From contig NZ_BAMX01000031.1 of assembly GCF_000963965.1 (NCBI RefSeq), forward strand, positions 1 through 64,000: a stretch of DNA of 64,000 bases, in the 5' to 3' direction. Origin of the DNA: Acetobacter orientalis (GTDB lineage: Bacteria > Pseudomonadota > Alphaproteobacteria > Acetobacterales > Acetobacteraceae). The notes below the pieces were generated by a model. It made no database searches. It saw only the letters and a list, made by a program, of their open reading frames with translations, and had not been told where the DNA came from. The stretch's first letter is position 1; each line of letters begins with the position of its first letter. Shown piece after piece: positions 17,342-28,026 of this stretch. The position numbers and the translations under genes were made by a program.

Positions 17342-18904
17342 ATGCAGTACCATGATGTTTGTGTGCACCCAGAAACTGCGCGCCTGCCCCGTTCAGAGCA
17401 ACTCGCATGGAAAATAGCGCAGGTCGCAGCCGACCCCGTTCCTGTTGACATTGATGTCACGGAAATGGTTGTCAACAGGCTTATTGATAACGCTTCCGTG
17501 GCTGTTGCCTCTCTCAATCGCCACTCCGTCATGAGCGCTCGTGCGGAAGCGCTTGCGCATACGCGCAATAACGGCGCCACTGTGTTTGGAATGGGGCCAG
17601 ATATACGGGTACATGCCGAATGGGCTGCATGGGCCAACGGCACTGCCGTGCGCGAACTAGATTACCATGATACATTTCTAGCAGCCGAATATTCGCACCC
17701 CGGAGATAATCTGCCCGGTATTTTAGCTGTAGCGCAGCAATGTAACCGTAGTGGGGCAGATTTTATTAGGGGTGCGGCTACAGGTTATGAAATTCAGATA
17801 GATTTGGCCCGTGCAATTTGCTTGCATAAGCACAAAATAGACCATGTAGCACACCTTGGCCCATCAGTAGCTGCTGGCATTGGCACCCTGCTGCGGTTGC
17901 CACCTACGGTTATTTATCAAGCTATTGGGCAAGCGTTGCATGTTACCACAGCAACACGGCAAAGCCGCAAAGGCGAAATTTCATCATGGAAGGCATATGC
18001 CCCAGCGCATGCCAGTAAAATGGCGGTAGAAGCCGTTGACCGTGCCATGATGGGGGAAACCGCACCAACTCCCATATATGAAGGAGAAGACGGCGTTATT
18101 GCTTGGATGCTTGATGGTAAAAACGCGCACTATAAAGTGCCGCTACCAGCGCTGGGCGAAGCAAAACGCGCCATTCTGTCTTCTTTTACGAAAGAACATT
18201 CTGCTGAATATCAGAGCCAAGCCTTGATTGATCTGGCTTTTAAAATGGGTCAGAAAATTTCTGATTGGGATGCGGTTGAAGATATCCTGATCGAAACCAG
18301 CCACCACACGCATTACGTGATTGGGACAGGGGCTAACGACCCGCAGAAGTTTGATCCTCATGCCTCTCGTGAGACGCTGGATCACTCAATCATGTATATT
18401 GTCGCTGTAGCGCTGCAAGATGGCACATGGCACCACGAGCGGTCTTACGCACCAGAACGTGCACGCCGTGAAGATACAGTAAGGCTATGGCGTAAAATAC
18501 GCACATTAGAAAAGCCAGAATGGACAGAACGCTACCACGACACCAACCCAGACCGTAAGGCATTTGGTGGCCGTATTATTATTCGTATGAAAGATGGTAC
18601 CGTTCTGGAAGATGAACTGGCAGTTGCCAATGCCCACACTCTGGGCGCAACGCCATGGCAGCGGGCTGACTATATTCGCAAATTCAACACGCTTGCTGAC
18701 GGTATTGTACCAAAAGAAGAAATAAAGCGCTTTTTAGAAGTTGTGCAGCGGTTGCCCCATTTGCAAGCGGGTGAACTGCACAGCTTGGAACTGCAACTTC
18801 CAGCAACGGCTCTACAGCAAAGTAAAGCCGAAGGAATCTTCAATTTTGGACAAAGCAAAATTGAGGCCGAGCGTGCAAAGCCATCTGCCATTCTGACATC
18901 GTAA
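17342..18904 (+). CDS. prpD: 2-methylcitrate dehydratase (MmgE/PrpD family)
   Basis: A 520-residue MmgE/PrpD protein, somewhat longer than the E. coli enzyme (about 480). It dehydrates 2-methylcitrate to 2-methyl-cis-aconitate in the methylcitrate cycle. Family features include [19 protein letters not shown] near residues 104-122, the [16 protein letters not shown] helix and the late segment VSNAH-like [15 protein letters not shown] lies 8 bases before the ATG. It is the first gene of the prpDCBE-like operon, divergent from the ScfR-type regulator. No acnD/prpF pair is present, so PrpD is the dehydratase here. Confidence 0.88.
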   Translation: MQYHDVCVHPETARLPRSEQLAWKIAQVAADPVPVDIDVTEMVVNRLIDNASVAVASLNRHSVMSARAEALAHTRNNGATVFGMGPDIRVHAEWAAWANGTAVRELDYHDTFLAAEYSHPGDNLPGILAVAQQCNRSGADFIRGAATGYEIQIDLARAICLHKHKIDHVAHLGPSVAAGIGTLLRLPPTVIYQAIGQALHVTTATRQSRKGEISSWKAYAPAHASKMAVEAVDRAMMGETAPTPIYEGEDGVIAWMLDGKNAHYKVPLPALGEAKRAILSSFTKEHSAEYQSQALIDLAFKMGQKISDWDAVEDILIETSHHTHYVIGTGANDPQKFDPHASRETLDHSIMYIVAVALQDGTWHHERSYAPERARREDTVRLWRKIRTLEKPEWTERYHDTNPDRKAFGGRIIIRMKDGTVLEDELAVANAHTLGATPWQRADYIRKFNTLADGIVPKEEIKRFLEVVQRLPHLQAGELHSLELQLPATALQQSKAEGIFNFGQSKIEAERAKPSAILTS

Positions 18905-18946
18905 AACGGCACATTATCCATATGCCTTGCAGACAGGATAAATACC

Positions 18947-20113
18947 ATGACAACACACCTGCACAGAAAACCAAAAAAATCTGTTGCTTTGTCTGGCACG
19001 GTGGCTGGCAACACAGCCCTTAGTACAGTCGGGCATAGCGGCAACGACCTGCACTACCGTGGGTACGATATAAAGGATTTGGCCAGAAACTGCACTTTTG
19101 AGGAAGTTGCGTATCTGCTCATTTATGGTTACCTGCCCAACTCGCATGAGCTTACAGCCTACAGACAGAACTTAATGCGACTTAGGGAAATACCTGTTTT
19201 AGTAAAAAATGGGTTGGAATGTTTACCCGCTGCATCACACCCGATGGATGTTATGCGTACTGCGGTCTCTCTGCTGGGCTGCGCGTTGCCAGAGCGTAGT
19301 GACTGCCCGATAGCTGGCACCCGAGATATAGCAGACAGACTTGTCGCGTCTTTGGGGTCTATGCTGCTTTATTGGTACCATTTTTCTACACATGGCCGAA
19401 GAATTGAGACCTTTACGCAAGATGAAACCGTGGGGGGACATTTTTTGCACCTTTTACATGGCGCAGAAGTGCCTGATGCTTGGGTACAAGCCATGCATAC
19501 GTCTCTTATACTTTATGCAGAGCACGAATTTAATGCCTCAACCTTTACTGCACGGGTTGTTGCAGGCACAGGGTCTGATGTGTACTCGGCAGTGGGGGGA
19601 GCTATAGGGGCACTGCGTGGGCCAAAACACGGTGGCGCAAACGAAGTCGCTCTTGATATTCAGCAGCGTTACCATACTCCAGATGAAGCTGAAGCCGATA
19701 TCTGCCACCGTCTAGAAAATCGTGAAGTTATTATTGGCTTTGGGCACCCAGTGTATACCATTGCAGACCCGCGCAATGAAATTATCAAAGACACGGCACA
19801 CAGTCTGGCGCGCCGTAACGGCACAATGCGGCTCTACAATGTTGCTGAACGCATAGAGCGCATTATGGCCGAAAAGAAGAATATGTTCCCTAATTTAGAT
19901 TGGTTTAGTGCCGTTTCTTACCAAGCTATGGGGGTGCCAACAGCTATGTTTACGCCTCTGTTTGTAATTGCACGCGTTACTGGGTGGTGTGCCCATATTA
20001 TTGAGCAGCGAGAAGACGGTAAAATTATTCGTCCTTCTGCCAACTATATAGGGCCAGATAACCGCCCTTTCATTTCTCTGCGTGAACGTGACGGACTGGA
20101 GAATGCAGCATGA
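18947..20113 (+). CDS. prpC: 2-methylcitrate synthase
   Basis: A 388-residue citrate-synthase-family enzyme. Active-site residues are visible as H228 (PKHGGAN), H267 (GFGHPVY) and D318 (NLDWFS), with the short N-terminus typical of PrpC rather than the long TCA-cycle GltA. It condenses propionyl-CoA with oxaloacetate. It lies 42 bp after prpD, and its stop overlaps the prpB start as ATGA. The [19 protein letters not shown] segment is characteristic of PrpC. Confidence 0.9.
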   Translation: MTTHLHRKPKKSVALSGTVAGNTALSTVGHSGNDLHYRGYDIKDLARNCTFEEVAYLLIYGYLPNSHELTAYRQNLMRLREIPVLVKNGLECLPAASHPMDVMRTAVSLLGCALPERSDCPIAGTRDIADRLVASLGSMLLYWYHFSTHGRRIETFTQDETVGGHFLHLLHGAEVPDAWVQAMHTSLILYAEHEFNASTFTARVVAGTGSDVYSAVGGAIGALRGPKHGGANEVALDIQQRYHTPDEAEADICHRLENREVIIGFGHPVYTIADPRNEIIKDTAHSLARRNGTMRLYNVAERIERIMAEKKNMFPNLDWFSAVSYQAMGVPTAMFTPLFVIARVTGWCAHIIEQREDGKIIRPSANYIGPDNRPFISLRERDGLENAA

Positions 20114-21048
20114 CATATCTTTCAGGGCACGATGTGCCAGCAGCCCCTGCAGGAACGCGCTTTCGTTCTCAGTTGGGTCAAAAAGGCATTATGCGCATTC
20201 CCGGTGCCCACAATGGGCAGGCCGCTTTGCAAGCAAAAGATGCTGGTTTTGATGCGTTGTATCTTTCCGGAGCAGCCATGTCTGCCAGCATGGGCCTGCC
20301 AGACCTTGGTATTATAACAATAGAAGATGTGTGCTTTTTTATCCGCCAGATTACACGCGCCTCTGGCTTACCTCTGCTGGTAGACGGAGATACCGGCTAT
20401 GGGGAAACTTTGAATGTTATGCACATGGTACGGGCGTTTGAAGATGCCGGGGCAGGGGCGGTACATATTGAAGACCAAATACTACCCAAAAAATGTGGGC
20501 ACCTTAACGACAAAAAACTGGTTGCACCGCACGATATGGCTCAAAAAATTGCAGCAGCAGTGAAAGCACGCCGTGATTTAGTTATTATTGCACGAACAGA
20601 TGCCGCAGGGTCTGAAGGGCTAGAGGGAGCAGTGGCCCGTGCAAAACTGTATAGAGAAGCCGGGGCAGATGCTATTTTTCCTGAAGCGTTAACATCTGAA
20701 GAGATGTTTCGGGAGTTTGCGCGCCGTTTGCCAGATGTACCCTTGCTTGCAAATATGACCGAGTTTGGCCGCTCTCCGTTTTTTACGGCAGAGCAGTTTC
20801 AAGCCATGGGGTATAGCATGGTCATATGGCCAGTAAGCTCTCTACGTGTTGCCAATAAAGCCCAAGCAGACCTTTACCACACGTTGGCACAACAAGGGAG
20901 CACACAAGCTATGCTGCCAAAAATGCAAACCCGCGAAGAGCTTTATAAAACAATTCGATATTATGATTACGAAGCTCTCGATGCCAGTATTGTTGCAACA
21001 GTGCTGCCGCAAGCAGGTGTACAACAACATAGCCGCAACGCCGCTTAA
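20110..21048 (+). CDS. prpB: 2-methylisocitrate lyase
   Basis: A 312-residue isocitrate-lyase superfamily enzyme. The signature KKCGH (127-131) carries the catalytic cysteine C129, and VDGDTGYG (91-98) contributes metal ligands. It cleaves 2-methylisocitrate to pyruvate and succinate, the last step of the cycle. Length fits PrpB and not the much longer AceA. Start overlaps the prpC stop (ATGA), so translation is coupled. Confidence 0.9.
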   Translation: MTYLSGHDVPAAPAGTRFRSQLGQKGIMRIPGAHNGQAALQAKDAGFDALYLSGAAMSASMGLPDLGIITIEDVCFFIRQITRASGLPLLVDGDTGYGETLNVMHMVRAFEDAGAGAVHIEDQILPKKCGHLNDKKLVAPHDMAQKIAAAVKARRDLVIIARTDAAGSEGLEGAVARAKLYREAGADAIFPEALTSEEMFREFARRLPDVPLLANMTEFGRSPFFTAEQFQAMGYSMVIWPVSSLRVANKAQADLYHTLAQQGSTQAMLPKMQTREELYKTIRYYDYEALDASIVATVLPQAGVQQHSRNAA

Positions 21049-21090
21049 TTATACTTCTTCCCACTCAAAAATAACAATGGAGTAGAAGTT

Positions 21091-23088
21091 ATGTCGCATA
21101 CGCCCTCTTTGCCTGCAAGCCGCTACCAACGCTACGCCACAACCATGAGCGCTACGCATTTAAAGGCTATGCAAGACCATGCACGCCAGAACCCAGAAGA
21201 GTTCTGGCTGGAGCAGGCACGCCGTATTCATTGGCACTGTAAACCAAGCAAAGGGTTCCGTGGCTCATTTCATGGCGATGTTTCTATCAAATGGTACGAA
21301 GATGGCGTTCTTAATGCATCTGTCTGTTGTATTGACCGTCACCTAACAACGCGGGGCGACCAAGTTGCTCTTATAAGCCATAGAGAAGGACGGCCTGAGG
21401 CTGAACAAATTACATACAGCATGCTCCACGAGCGTGTATGCCGCCTTGCAAATGCACTCACAGACCTGGGCGTAGAGAAAGGCCAGAGAGTTGCTATTTG
21501 CCTCCCCATGATTTCTGAGGCCGTGGTTGCCATGCTGGCCTGTGCACGTATTGGGGCCGTTCATGTTGTTTTGTTTGGTGGTTTTTCAGCCGAGGGCATT
21601 GCCGAACGCTTGATGGATAGTGGGGCAGTGTTGGCTATTACCGCCAGCGAAGCCAAGCGGGGTAGCAAAACGGTACCCTTTAAACAAACGATGGACGAAG
21701 CTTTGCTAAAGTGTGAGCAGAAGAGTACCGTGCACTCAGTGCTGGTCGTTAGAACCTCCGAGGCAGCAGTCCCCATGTTGCCGGGCCGAGATTATGATTA
21801 CCATGACTTTGTCGATACGTTTGAGCCTGATTTTGTACCCGTTGTCGTATCGGCTGAGGCACCTTTGTTTATGCTTTACACGTCAGGCAGCACAGGCAAA
21901 CCAAAAGCCGTTGTGCATGCAACTGGTGGCTATATGGTGTGGGCGGCCTACACCATGGGCATGGTATATGCACAACAGCCAGGAGACGTTCTGTGGTGCA
22001 CGGCAGATGTTGCCTGGATTACCGGTCATACCTCAGTGGTGTACGGCCCTCTAGCCAATGGTGGCACAACCATGATCTCCGATAGTCTGCCCAATGCCCC
22101 CCATGCAGGGCGCTGGCTGGATCTTATCGATCAGTATAAGGTTACCATGCTGTTTACATCTCCCACTGCGGTAAGAGCCATGATGGCTGATGGAGATGAC
22201 GTGGTACAGGCACATAGCCTTGCAACCCTTCGCCTACTTGGCGTTGCAGGAGAACCCATTAGCTCTGATGTATGGCTATGGTACCATGACGTTATAGGCC
22301 GCGGGAAATGCCCTGTAGTAGATACGTGGTGGCAAACCGAGACTGCTGGCATTGTCTTAGGCCCAGTGCCCGGTGCTCAACCTTTAAAGCCCGGTTCAGC
22401 CAGTACGCCGTTGCCGGGGCTAGAGTTGGCCATAGCTAATACAAAGGGCCAGATACAACACAATGCTACGGAGGGCAGTCTCTGTATTGCAGGTTCTTGG
22501 CCGGGGCAAGCCCGTACCATCTGGCGCGACCACGATCGTTTCTGCAAAACGTATTTTTCTATGGTGCCTGGTTTCTATTTTACAGGTGATGGCGCCAAGC
22601 GCGATGAAGATGGATATTACTGGATTACCGGGAGAATGGACGATGTCATTAATGTTGCAGGACATAGGCTTGGCACGGCTGAAGTAGAAGATGCACTGGC
22701 AACAGACCATCGTTTGTTAGAAAGTGCGGCTGTTGGCATACCACACCCGGTAAAAGGGCAGGCCCTGATCGTATTTGCCATTATCCGTAAAGATGCAACA
22801 ACGCAGCCAACAGAAGCAGGCATTAAACTTTTAGTTGCAGACACATTGGGCCGCTATGCCACGCCAGAAACTGTTTACTTGGTACCCGACTTACCACGCA
22901 CGCGCTCTGGTAAAATAGTTCGGCGGCTCTTGCGTAAAATTGCAAGCGACGAAATTGACAGTTTGGGAGATCTGTCAACGTTAACTGATCAGGATATTGT
23001 GCAGATCCTCTGTACTGCGGTGCACGAAAAAAAAGTTGAGCACATCATGCTTCCATCATCGTTACCGGCACAGCAGGCTAGAGCTTAA
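21091..23088 (+). CDS. prpE: Acetate/propionate-CoA ligase (PrpE/AcsA type)
   Basis: A 665-residue AMP-forming ligase. The P-loop is TSGSTGKPK (264-272), followed by the Acs-like segment DVAWITGHTSVVYGPLANGG, WWQTET (413-418) and the C-terminal catalytic lysine in RTRSGKIVRR. The P-loop region resembles acetyl-CoA synthetase more than classical PrpE, so either acetate or propionate could be the main substrate. Its position 42 bp after prpB, with GGAG before the ATG, argues for propionate. It is distinct from the ligase at 2013-3782. Confidence 0.8.
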   Translation: MSHTPSLPASRYQRYATTMSATHLKAMQDHARQNPEEFWLEQARRIHWHCKPSKGFRGSFHGDVSIKWYEDGVLNASVCCIDRHLTTRGDQVALISHREGRPEAEQITYSMLHERVCRLANALTDLGVEKGQRVAICLPMISEAVVAMLACARIGAVHVVLFGGFSAEGIAERLMDSGAVLAITASEAKRGSKTVPFKQTMDEALLKCEQKSTVHSVLVVRTSEAAVPMLPGRDYDYHDFVDTFEPDFVPVVVSAEAPLFMLYTSGSTGKPKAVVHATGGYMVWAAYTMGMVYAQQPGDVLWCTADVAWITGHTSVVYGPLANGGTTMISDSLPNAPHAGRWLDLIDQYKVTMLFTSPTAVRAMMADGDDVVQAHSLATLRLLGVAGEPISSDVWLWYHDVIGRGKCPVVDTWWQTETAGIVLGPVPGAQPLKPGSASTPLPGLELAIANTKGQIQHNATEGSLCIAGSWPGQARTIWRDHDRFCKTYFSMVPGFYFTGDGAKRDEDGYYWITGRMDDVINVAGHRLGTAEVEDALATDHRLLESAAVGIPHPVKGQALIVFAIIRKDATTQPTEAGIKLLVADTLGRYATPETVYLVPDLPRTRSGKIVRRLLRKIASDEIDSLGDLSTLTDQDIVQILCTAVHEKKVEHIMLPSSLPAQQARA

Positions 23089-23105
23089 ATAGCGGAAAAT
23101 AAATG

Positions 23106-23142
23106 TGACAATAAGCAAGCAATTTCTGTTTGTTTATTGTCA
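23106..23142 (+). terminator. Stem-loop after the prp operon
   Basis: TGACAATAAGCAA pairs with TTGTTTATTGTCA (13-bp arms with one G-T type mismatch) 17 bases after the prpE stop. The following bases are AT-rich but not a clean T-run. Confidence 0.45.
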
Positions 23143-23313
23143 TATAGTATAGAATTATCAAAAAAATTCTGATTATTAGAGCGGTTTAATTGTTCTAAAT
23201 TATTCTCTTAAACCATGTCATATGGACAGAAATGTGAGTTTTATAATTCCAGTTTCTAAGCACATAAACAGACCTGAAATTGTAAAATAGGCTTACTAAA
23301 CGTCACCGTACAG

Positions 23314-23337
23314 CTCAATACCACATGTGGTATTGAG
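23314..23337. repeat. 24-bp perfect palindrome
   Basis: Twelve-base arms meet without a spacer: CTCAATACCACA and its reverse complement. It lies in the 386-bp gap between convergent prpE and pirin genes. No T-run follows. It may be a protein-binding site or a hairpin in the RNA; nothing else in the gap apart from the two stem-loops is recognisable. Confidence 0.5.
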
Positions 23338-23433
23338 GGGCTTATGCTAAAGCATATTACCAAAAAATGATGTGAGAAAAGGCAGATTTTTGCACCACTA
23401 CGCCAATAAATTGAAATGAAGAAGAACAAGAAG

Positions 23434-23469
23434 GCGCAAATATTCCCCTCACTAGGGGAATATTTGCGC
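23434..23469 (-). terminator. Strong hairpin downstream of the pirin gene
   Basis: A perfect 15-bp stem (GCGCAAATATTCCCC and its complement) with a 6-base loop begins 7 bases after the pirin stop. The minus-strand tail is pyrimidine-rich (CTTCTTGTTCTTC) rather than pure T. It probably terminates pirin transcription. Confidence 0.6.
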
Positions 23470-23475
23470 AGAATT

Positions 23476-24177
23476 TCAGGGACCTGTATCTACCATCACT
23501 ATCTCTGACTCTTCGAGTGCGCGAATTTTTAACTCCTCAGTTTCTGAAATAGCTACCCCATCGCGCTCATTAACAGTTTTACCGTTAATTTCAATTGCGC
23601 CTTTAGCCAGCACCAAATACGCAAGCCTTTGTGTGCCAAGCAGGTACTCCAGACTTTCACCTTTGCTAAGCGTGGCACCCAACACGCGAGCATCTGCATG
23701 AATGGGTAGCGCCTCACTCTCATCAGGGTAGCCGGAGGCTAGGGTCACAAATCTTCCGGCGCGACCATCTTTAGGGAATGAGCGCGTACCCCAAGAAGGA
23801 ACGTGCCCGGCTTTATTGGGTATAATCCAAATCTGAAATACGTGTGTTGGCACGTCTTCTAAGTTATGTTCGCTATGTCTAATACCCGTACCAGCCGACA
23901 TAACCTGTACATCTCCAGCCAAAGTCCGGCCTTTGTTGCCCAAGCTGTCTTCGTGTGCGATAGCGCCGTGTCTTACATAAGTAATAATTTCCATATTATC
24001 ATGCGGGTGTGTGCCAAAGCCCGTTCCGGGGGCGATAATATCATCGTTCCACACACGCAATGCGCCCCAGTTCATACGGTTGGGGTCATAGTAACGGGAA
24101 AAAGAAAAATGGTAATTTGCATCGAGCCAGCCGTGGTTAGCATGCCCAAGTTGTGCAAAGGGACGTACGTCTATCAT
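23476..24177 (-). CDS. Pirin-family bicupin (YhhW type)
   Basis: A 233-residue pirin. The N-terminal cupin carries the metal ligands H57, H59, H101 and E103 (THPHDNME and RHSEHN). Bacterial YhhW has quercetin 2,3-dioxygenase activity in vitro; the physiological role is unclear. The gene diverges from the LysR regulator at 24342 across about 165 bp, so it is probably that regulator's target. Pirins often respond to oxidative or electrophile stress. Confidence 0.86.
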   Translation of the reverse strand: MIDVRPFAQLGHANHGWLDANYHFSFSRYYDPNRMNWGALRVWNDDIIAPGTGFGTHPHDNMEIITYVRHGAIAHEDSLGNKGRTLAGDVQVMSAGTGIRHSEHNLEDVPTHVFQIWIIPNKAGHVPSWGTRSFPKDGRAGRFVTLASGYPDESEALPIHADARVLGATLSKGESLEYLLGTQRLAYLVLAKGAIEINGKTVNERDGVAISETEELKIRALEESEIVMVDTGP

Positions 24178-24341
24178 GTTGGTGCTCCACTAAAGCCTCA
24201 AGGTCTCGGTTTCTGATTTAAAGAGTAGCCAATTCACATTGGATCAGAATATAGAAATAATAGAAAAATATCGTTTCTAAATTTTGCATATTCTCATACA
24301 GTTTGGCCGCGTAGCGTCACACACAATGAGGCAAAACCAAC

Positions 24342-25256
24342 ATGCGATTACCAGATTTTGAAGCATGGGCTATTTTCGCAAAAGTAGCTGAATTTGGCTC
24401 GTTCTCGCGTGCAGCAGAGGACGTGCAGCTCTCTAAACCTACCGTATCTAAAGCGATCAACCGTCTTGAGCAGTCATTAGGCGTCAGCTTGTTCTCCCGT
24501 AACTCTCGCCACCTATCGCTCACTGAAACAGGGCGTGCATTATTAGGATATGCCAACAAAATTGTGTTAGAGGCACAGGCGGCAGAAGCGGAGGCAAGGG
24601 GAAACTTGCAACGCCCTTCCGGGCGCGTGCGTGTTGCTGCACCAATGACATTTGGCATTAGCCACCTAGCACCTTTGTTGCCAGATTTCATGCAACGTTA
24701 CCCAGAAATAGAGCTAAATATTAGCTTTAACGATGCGACTATTGATCTGGTCGCAGATGGGTTTGATATTGCCTTGCGTATCTCGTCTTTGGCAGATTCA
24801 TCATTGCGTGCCAAAAAAATCTGCGATGTCAGGTTGCTTCTTGTTGCCGCACCAATATGGTTTGCAACTGCGGGAAACCTTACGCACCCACGCGACCTAG
24901 CTGGTCATAAAGGCTTTGTTTACACCCATAATACGGGGCCGGGCATAATACGGTTGCGTCAAAGAGGGTCTGGTAAAGAGTTTACCTTAACACAAAAAGC
25001 AAGCCTTCTGGCAGATAATGCAGAGGCTTTTATGCCTGCACTTGCACAGGGCCTAGGTTACGGTCTTTTTCCCGACTTCATGGTGCGGACAGACCTCAAT
25101 AACGGTCACCTCCAACAAATACTCCCTGAATGGGAGGGGGCACTTATAGGTGTGTATCTTTTAACGCCACCAAGTTCTATACGACCATCCAGAGTAACTG
25201 CGTTACTTGAGTATTTGATGCAGGCATTTGAACGGCCTCCATGGGCAGAAAAATAA
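24342..25256 (+). CDS. LysR-family transcriptional regulator
   Basis: A 304-residue LysR protein with HTH in GSFSRAAEDVQLSKPTVSKA and LGVSLFSRNSRHLSLTETGR, and a substrate-binding domain from about residue 90 (RPSGRVRVAAPMTFG, typical of the CrgA/DsdC-like branch). Divergent from the pirin gene, which it most likely activates in response to an unknown effector. Confidence 0.88.
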   Translation: MRLPDFEAWAIFAKVAEFGSFSRAAEDVQLSKPTVSKAINRLEQSLGVSLFSRNSRHLSLTETGRALLGYANKIVLEAQAAEAEARGNLQRPSGRVRVAAPMTFGISHLAPLLPDFMQRYPEIELNISFNDATIDLVADGFDIALRISSLADSSLRAKKICDVRLLLVAAPIWFATAGNLTHPRDLAGHKGFVYTHNTGPGIIRLRQRGSGKEFTLTQKASLLADNAEAFMPALAQGLGYGLFPDFMVRTDLNNGHLQQILPEWEGALIGVYLLTPPSSIRPSRVTALLEYLMQAFERPPWAEK

Positions 25257-25905
25257 AATTTCAAAATAAATTTTATAAGTATACCGCTCATAAAATCTCT
25301 TGTTTTCTCTAGGTACACGCAGTTGTCTCAGAAACACTATAAACTTATGAGCAACCTATAAAACGCCGCATAAGTCAGCCACATAATTAATTATGTGAGG
25401 CAAGGTACCCTTTTTGCTCTCGAAAAGCACATACTTGCAAGCACACGGTCGTGCAGGTAGAGTTCTTACAGCTTAATGTAAATAAGCTATCTCCTGCATT
25501 TTCAAAATTATTTTTCTCATCACGCTAAAATCGTTCGCAACGTTGCGTATTGCTGTCGTTTGCGATGTAGGGTTAACGGTCTTTGCCAAGAGGGTTGGGC
25601 AAAAAGGCAAATACTGAAGCACAGACTTTTTATATATTTTACCATATAAGTAATTATCTTATCATTTCCAGAAACAGCAACATAAAGTGCAGAGATAATT
25701 TCGTATTTGCATATTAATTTGTATTTTTATTTCTTTAAATGTTGATATTTTTGCCATATTTTTGCAAAATAATTTAACATTCCATTCCTCAAGTGGGGAG
25801 TATATTTTGATATACGTATAAATAACAACATTTGATAAACAGAAAATAATATATATAATGTTTTGCAAAATTACATAACTATCATTATGGAACCAACTGC
25901 TTACT
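25257..25905. other. AT-rich intergenic region without a supported gene
   Basis: About 650 bp. The only clear structure is an 18-bp perfect palindrome at 25380-25397 (CACATAATT and its complement). A minus-strand frame at 25662-25979 runs into the next gene and looks spurious. The base composition drops sharply toward AT here and stays low to about 29.9 kb. Confidence 0.5.
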
Positions 25906-26793
25906 ATGGAAAAAATTATTGCCATTCTAGTCACATATAATCCTGATATTGAAAAGCTTAATGCAGCGATTGCCTCCATTACCCATCAAGTCGATCAAAT
26001 CGTTATTATAGATAATCATTCAAAATCATTATCTGGAGTAAGAATAAACGATCAAAAAAAAATAATAGAGAAACTCGATAGTAATATGGGCATTGCCTTT
26101 GCTCAAAATATTGGCATCAGTCGCGCTATCAAACACAATGCTGATTATGTGTTTTTTATGGATCAAGATAGTGTTTTTGATGGCTATACTGTAAAAACAC
26201 TCTTGCAAAATCATAAAAGACTAAGTGGAAAAGACAATATCAAAGTGGGCGTTGTGGGTGTTGCTTATAAAGATACGAATAACAAGTTCGTAAATCATAT
26301 CTGGCGAGATAATGGGCACAAAATAGAAAAAATACTTTTTACCCCCCAAGATTCTATAGTGGAAGTCGATTTTTCAATTTCTTCAGGCTCTCTGTTTGCT
26401 ACAAACGTATTTGACACTGTTGGCCTAATGGATGCAGGACTTTTTATTGACTTAGTTGATATTGAGTGGGGATTACGTGCCCAAAATTATGGGTATAAGA
26501 ATTTTCAAGTTAATCAGTGTATTATGCAGCATACAATAGGAGAAAAGAAAATAAATTTATTTGGAAGGCATATATCTGTACATAAACCTATTAGAAATTA
26601 TTATCTGATACGAAATTCTATTATCCTATTTAAACGAAAAAATCTAAACAGACGCTGGAGAATGCATTTTTTCAAACGTACGTTCTTATTTTTTCCGATT
26701 TATTCACTTTTTGTTGAAGAAAGGAAAAAACGCATTCATTACATGTTAAAAGGTTTTTGGGACGGATTTCATAATCGTACGGGACATTTCTAA
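25906..26793 (+). CDS. Family 2 glycosyltransferase (rhamnosyltransferase-like)
   Basis: A 295-residue GT-A enzyme. The nucleotide-sugar site is ILVTYNPD near the start, and the metal-binding DxD is FFMDQDS (D86, D88). NMGIAFAQN (60-68) and a late VDIEWGLRAQNYGY segment are typical of rhamnosyltransferase-type GT2 proteins. No membrane anchor is evident. It would act in the cytoplasm on a cell-surface polysaccharide or lipopolysaccharide. The gene is markedly AT-rich, which suggests acquisition by transfer. The convergent aminotransferase gene next to it may belong to the same polysaccharide gene set. Confidence 0.8.
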   Translation: MEKIIAILVTYNPDIEKLNAAIASITHQVDQIVIIDNHSKSLSGVRINDQKKIIEKLDSNMGIAFAQNIGISRAIKHNADYVFFMDQDSVFDGYTVKTLLQNHKRLSGKDNIKVGVVGVAYKDTNNKFVNHIWRDNGHKIEKILFTPQDSIVEVDFSISSGSLFATNVFDTVGLMDAGLFIDLVDIEWGLRAQNYGYKNFQVNQCIMQHTIGEKKINLFGRHISVHKPIRNYYLIRNSIILFKRKNLNRRWRMHFFKRTFLFFPIYSLFVEERKKRIHYMLKGFWDGFHNRTGHF

Positions 26794-26850
26794 ACACAAG
26801 AAATCATTTTTGATCAGGATATAGACCAAACACATTCTATTGTTATACTC

Positions 26851-28026
26851 TCATTCCAAGTAATTGAAAATTACATTGCAAATGTATTGAATACTTTCTT
26901 CTTCTATGCCCAACCAGAATGGTAAACCCACACTCCTTTGCGCATAATCATGTGTAACTGGGAGCGCTTCGCGAGTGTAGGCAGTATAAGCAGGCTGCTC
27001 GTGGCAACCATACCCCCACCACAAGACTGTTTCAACTTGACGCTTTAAAAGACAGCTTTGTAGTGTAGATGAATTTACAGAGCAGAGCACAGTTAAGGTA
27101 GAAGAAATCCAACTATTACCAAAATTTGGAGGCAGAGTGACAGTAGAAGGAAGATATTTTTTATAAAGTTCCGTGACCCTATTCCATTTAGCACGCGTTA
27201 TAGCCCAACAATCCAATGATGCCAGGCCAACCGCAGCTGTATATTCTGAAATTTTTGCATTAATACCAGAATAATGAGCTATTCTACCACCAGAAAATCC
27301 AAAACGCGTTAAAGCTCTTATTCGTTCTGCTGCAATCGGATCTCGTGCAATTACAGCTCCACCTTCACCTACGCCAAAAACTTTAGTAGCATGAAGACTA
27401 ACAACGACAGTGCTCTTCTGTGGCCGCATAGGGCCATCGCTCCTCAATGTATCAAATGCGGCCGCAGCATCAATAATTACCGGGCACCCGGTACGTTCTG
27501 CCACATTATCCCATTCCGCAAGGTCTAAAGGGGCACCAAATGGTACCACCACTAAAATAGCACCAATATCACGCCTTTCTGCTAGATATTCAACATAACT
27601 AGGGTCAAGACTCCATGTATTTGGAGATATGTCTAAAAAATGAGGCTTTAAGCCTGCATTCACAATAGCAGATGCAGTCGCCACAAAGGTCCATGATGGC
27701 ACTAGACAATACTTGCCGTGCGTAATATTATGCGCTCGTAAAGCCAAACTTAACCCAGTTGTAGCGCTGGTGACTAACACAATGCGGCCAGTTTCAACGC
27801 CCCACAACGCCCCCAATCTTTCCTGAAAAATATTATGCAACGGACCTTGGTTTGAATACCAATGATTCTGATCAATTTGTTGTAGATACGGCAGAATATA
27901 TTCTGCCGTGGGTAAAGAGGGGCGTGCTACAGCTATAAATTTTTTCTGTAAAATATCGTTTGATACTTCCGAAAAAATATGATTCTTCATAGGATTAATC
28001 AAATTTCTTTTCATAAATTCATACAA
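26851..28026 (-). CDS. DegT/DnrJ/EryC1/StrS-family aminotransferase
   Basis: A 391-residue PLP-dependent sugar-aminotransferase-like protein. The PLP lysine is in SLHATKVFGVGEGG (K215), the ring-binding aspartate in IIDAAAAFD (D186), and the GINAKISEYTAAVGLASL stretch is diagnostic. Such enzymes make amino sugars for surface glycans. Three in-frame ATGs lie within the first 13 codons (28026, 28014, 27990) and none has a clear ribosome site, so the start is uncertain. It is convergent with the GT2 gene. Substrate unknown. Confidence 0.8.
   Translation of the reverse strand: MYEFMKRNLINPMKNHIFSEVSNDILQKKFIAVARPSLPTAEYILPYLQQIDQNHWYSNQGPLHNIFQERLGALWGVETGRIVLVTSATTGLSLALRAHNITHGKYCLVPSWTFVATASAIVNAGLKPHFLDISPNTWSLDPSYVEYLAERRDIGAILVVVPFGAPLDLAEWDNVAERTGCPVIIDAAAAFDTLRSDGPMRPQKSTVVVSLHATKVFGVGEGGAVIARDPIAAERIRALTRFGFSGGRIAHYSGINAKISEYTAAVGLASLDCWAITRAKWNRVTELYKKYLPSTVTLPPNFGNSWISSTLTVLCSVNSSTLQSCLLKRQVETVLWWGYGCHEQPAYTAYTREALPVTHDYAQRSVGLPFWLGIEEESIQYICNVIFNYLE

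Noticed and set aside
21091-23088. Assignment as plain acetyl-CoA synthetase (acs)
   Set aside because: Sequence features would allow it, but the prpB neighbour and operon context favour propionate. Kept as an alternative in the entry.
25662-25979. Minus-strand frame of 105 codons overlapping the GT2 start
   Set aside because: Runs into a well-supported gene on the other strand and is what AT-rich DNA gives by chance; hydrophobic runs come from T-rich codons.
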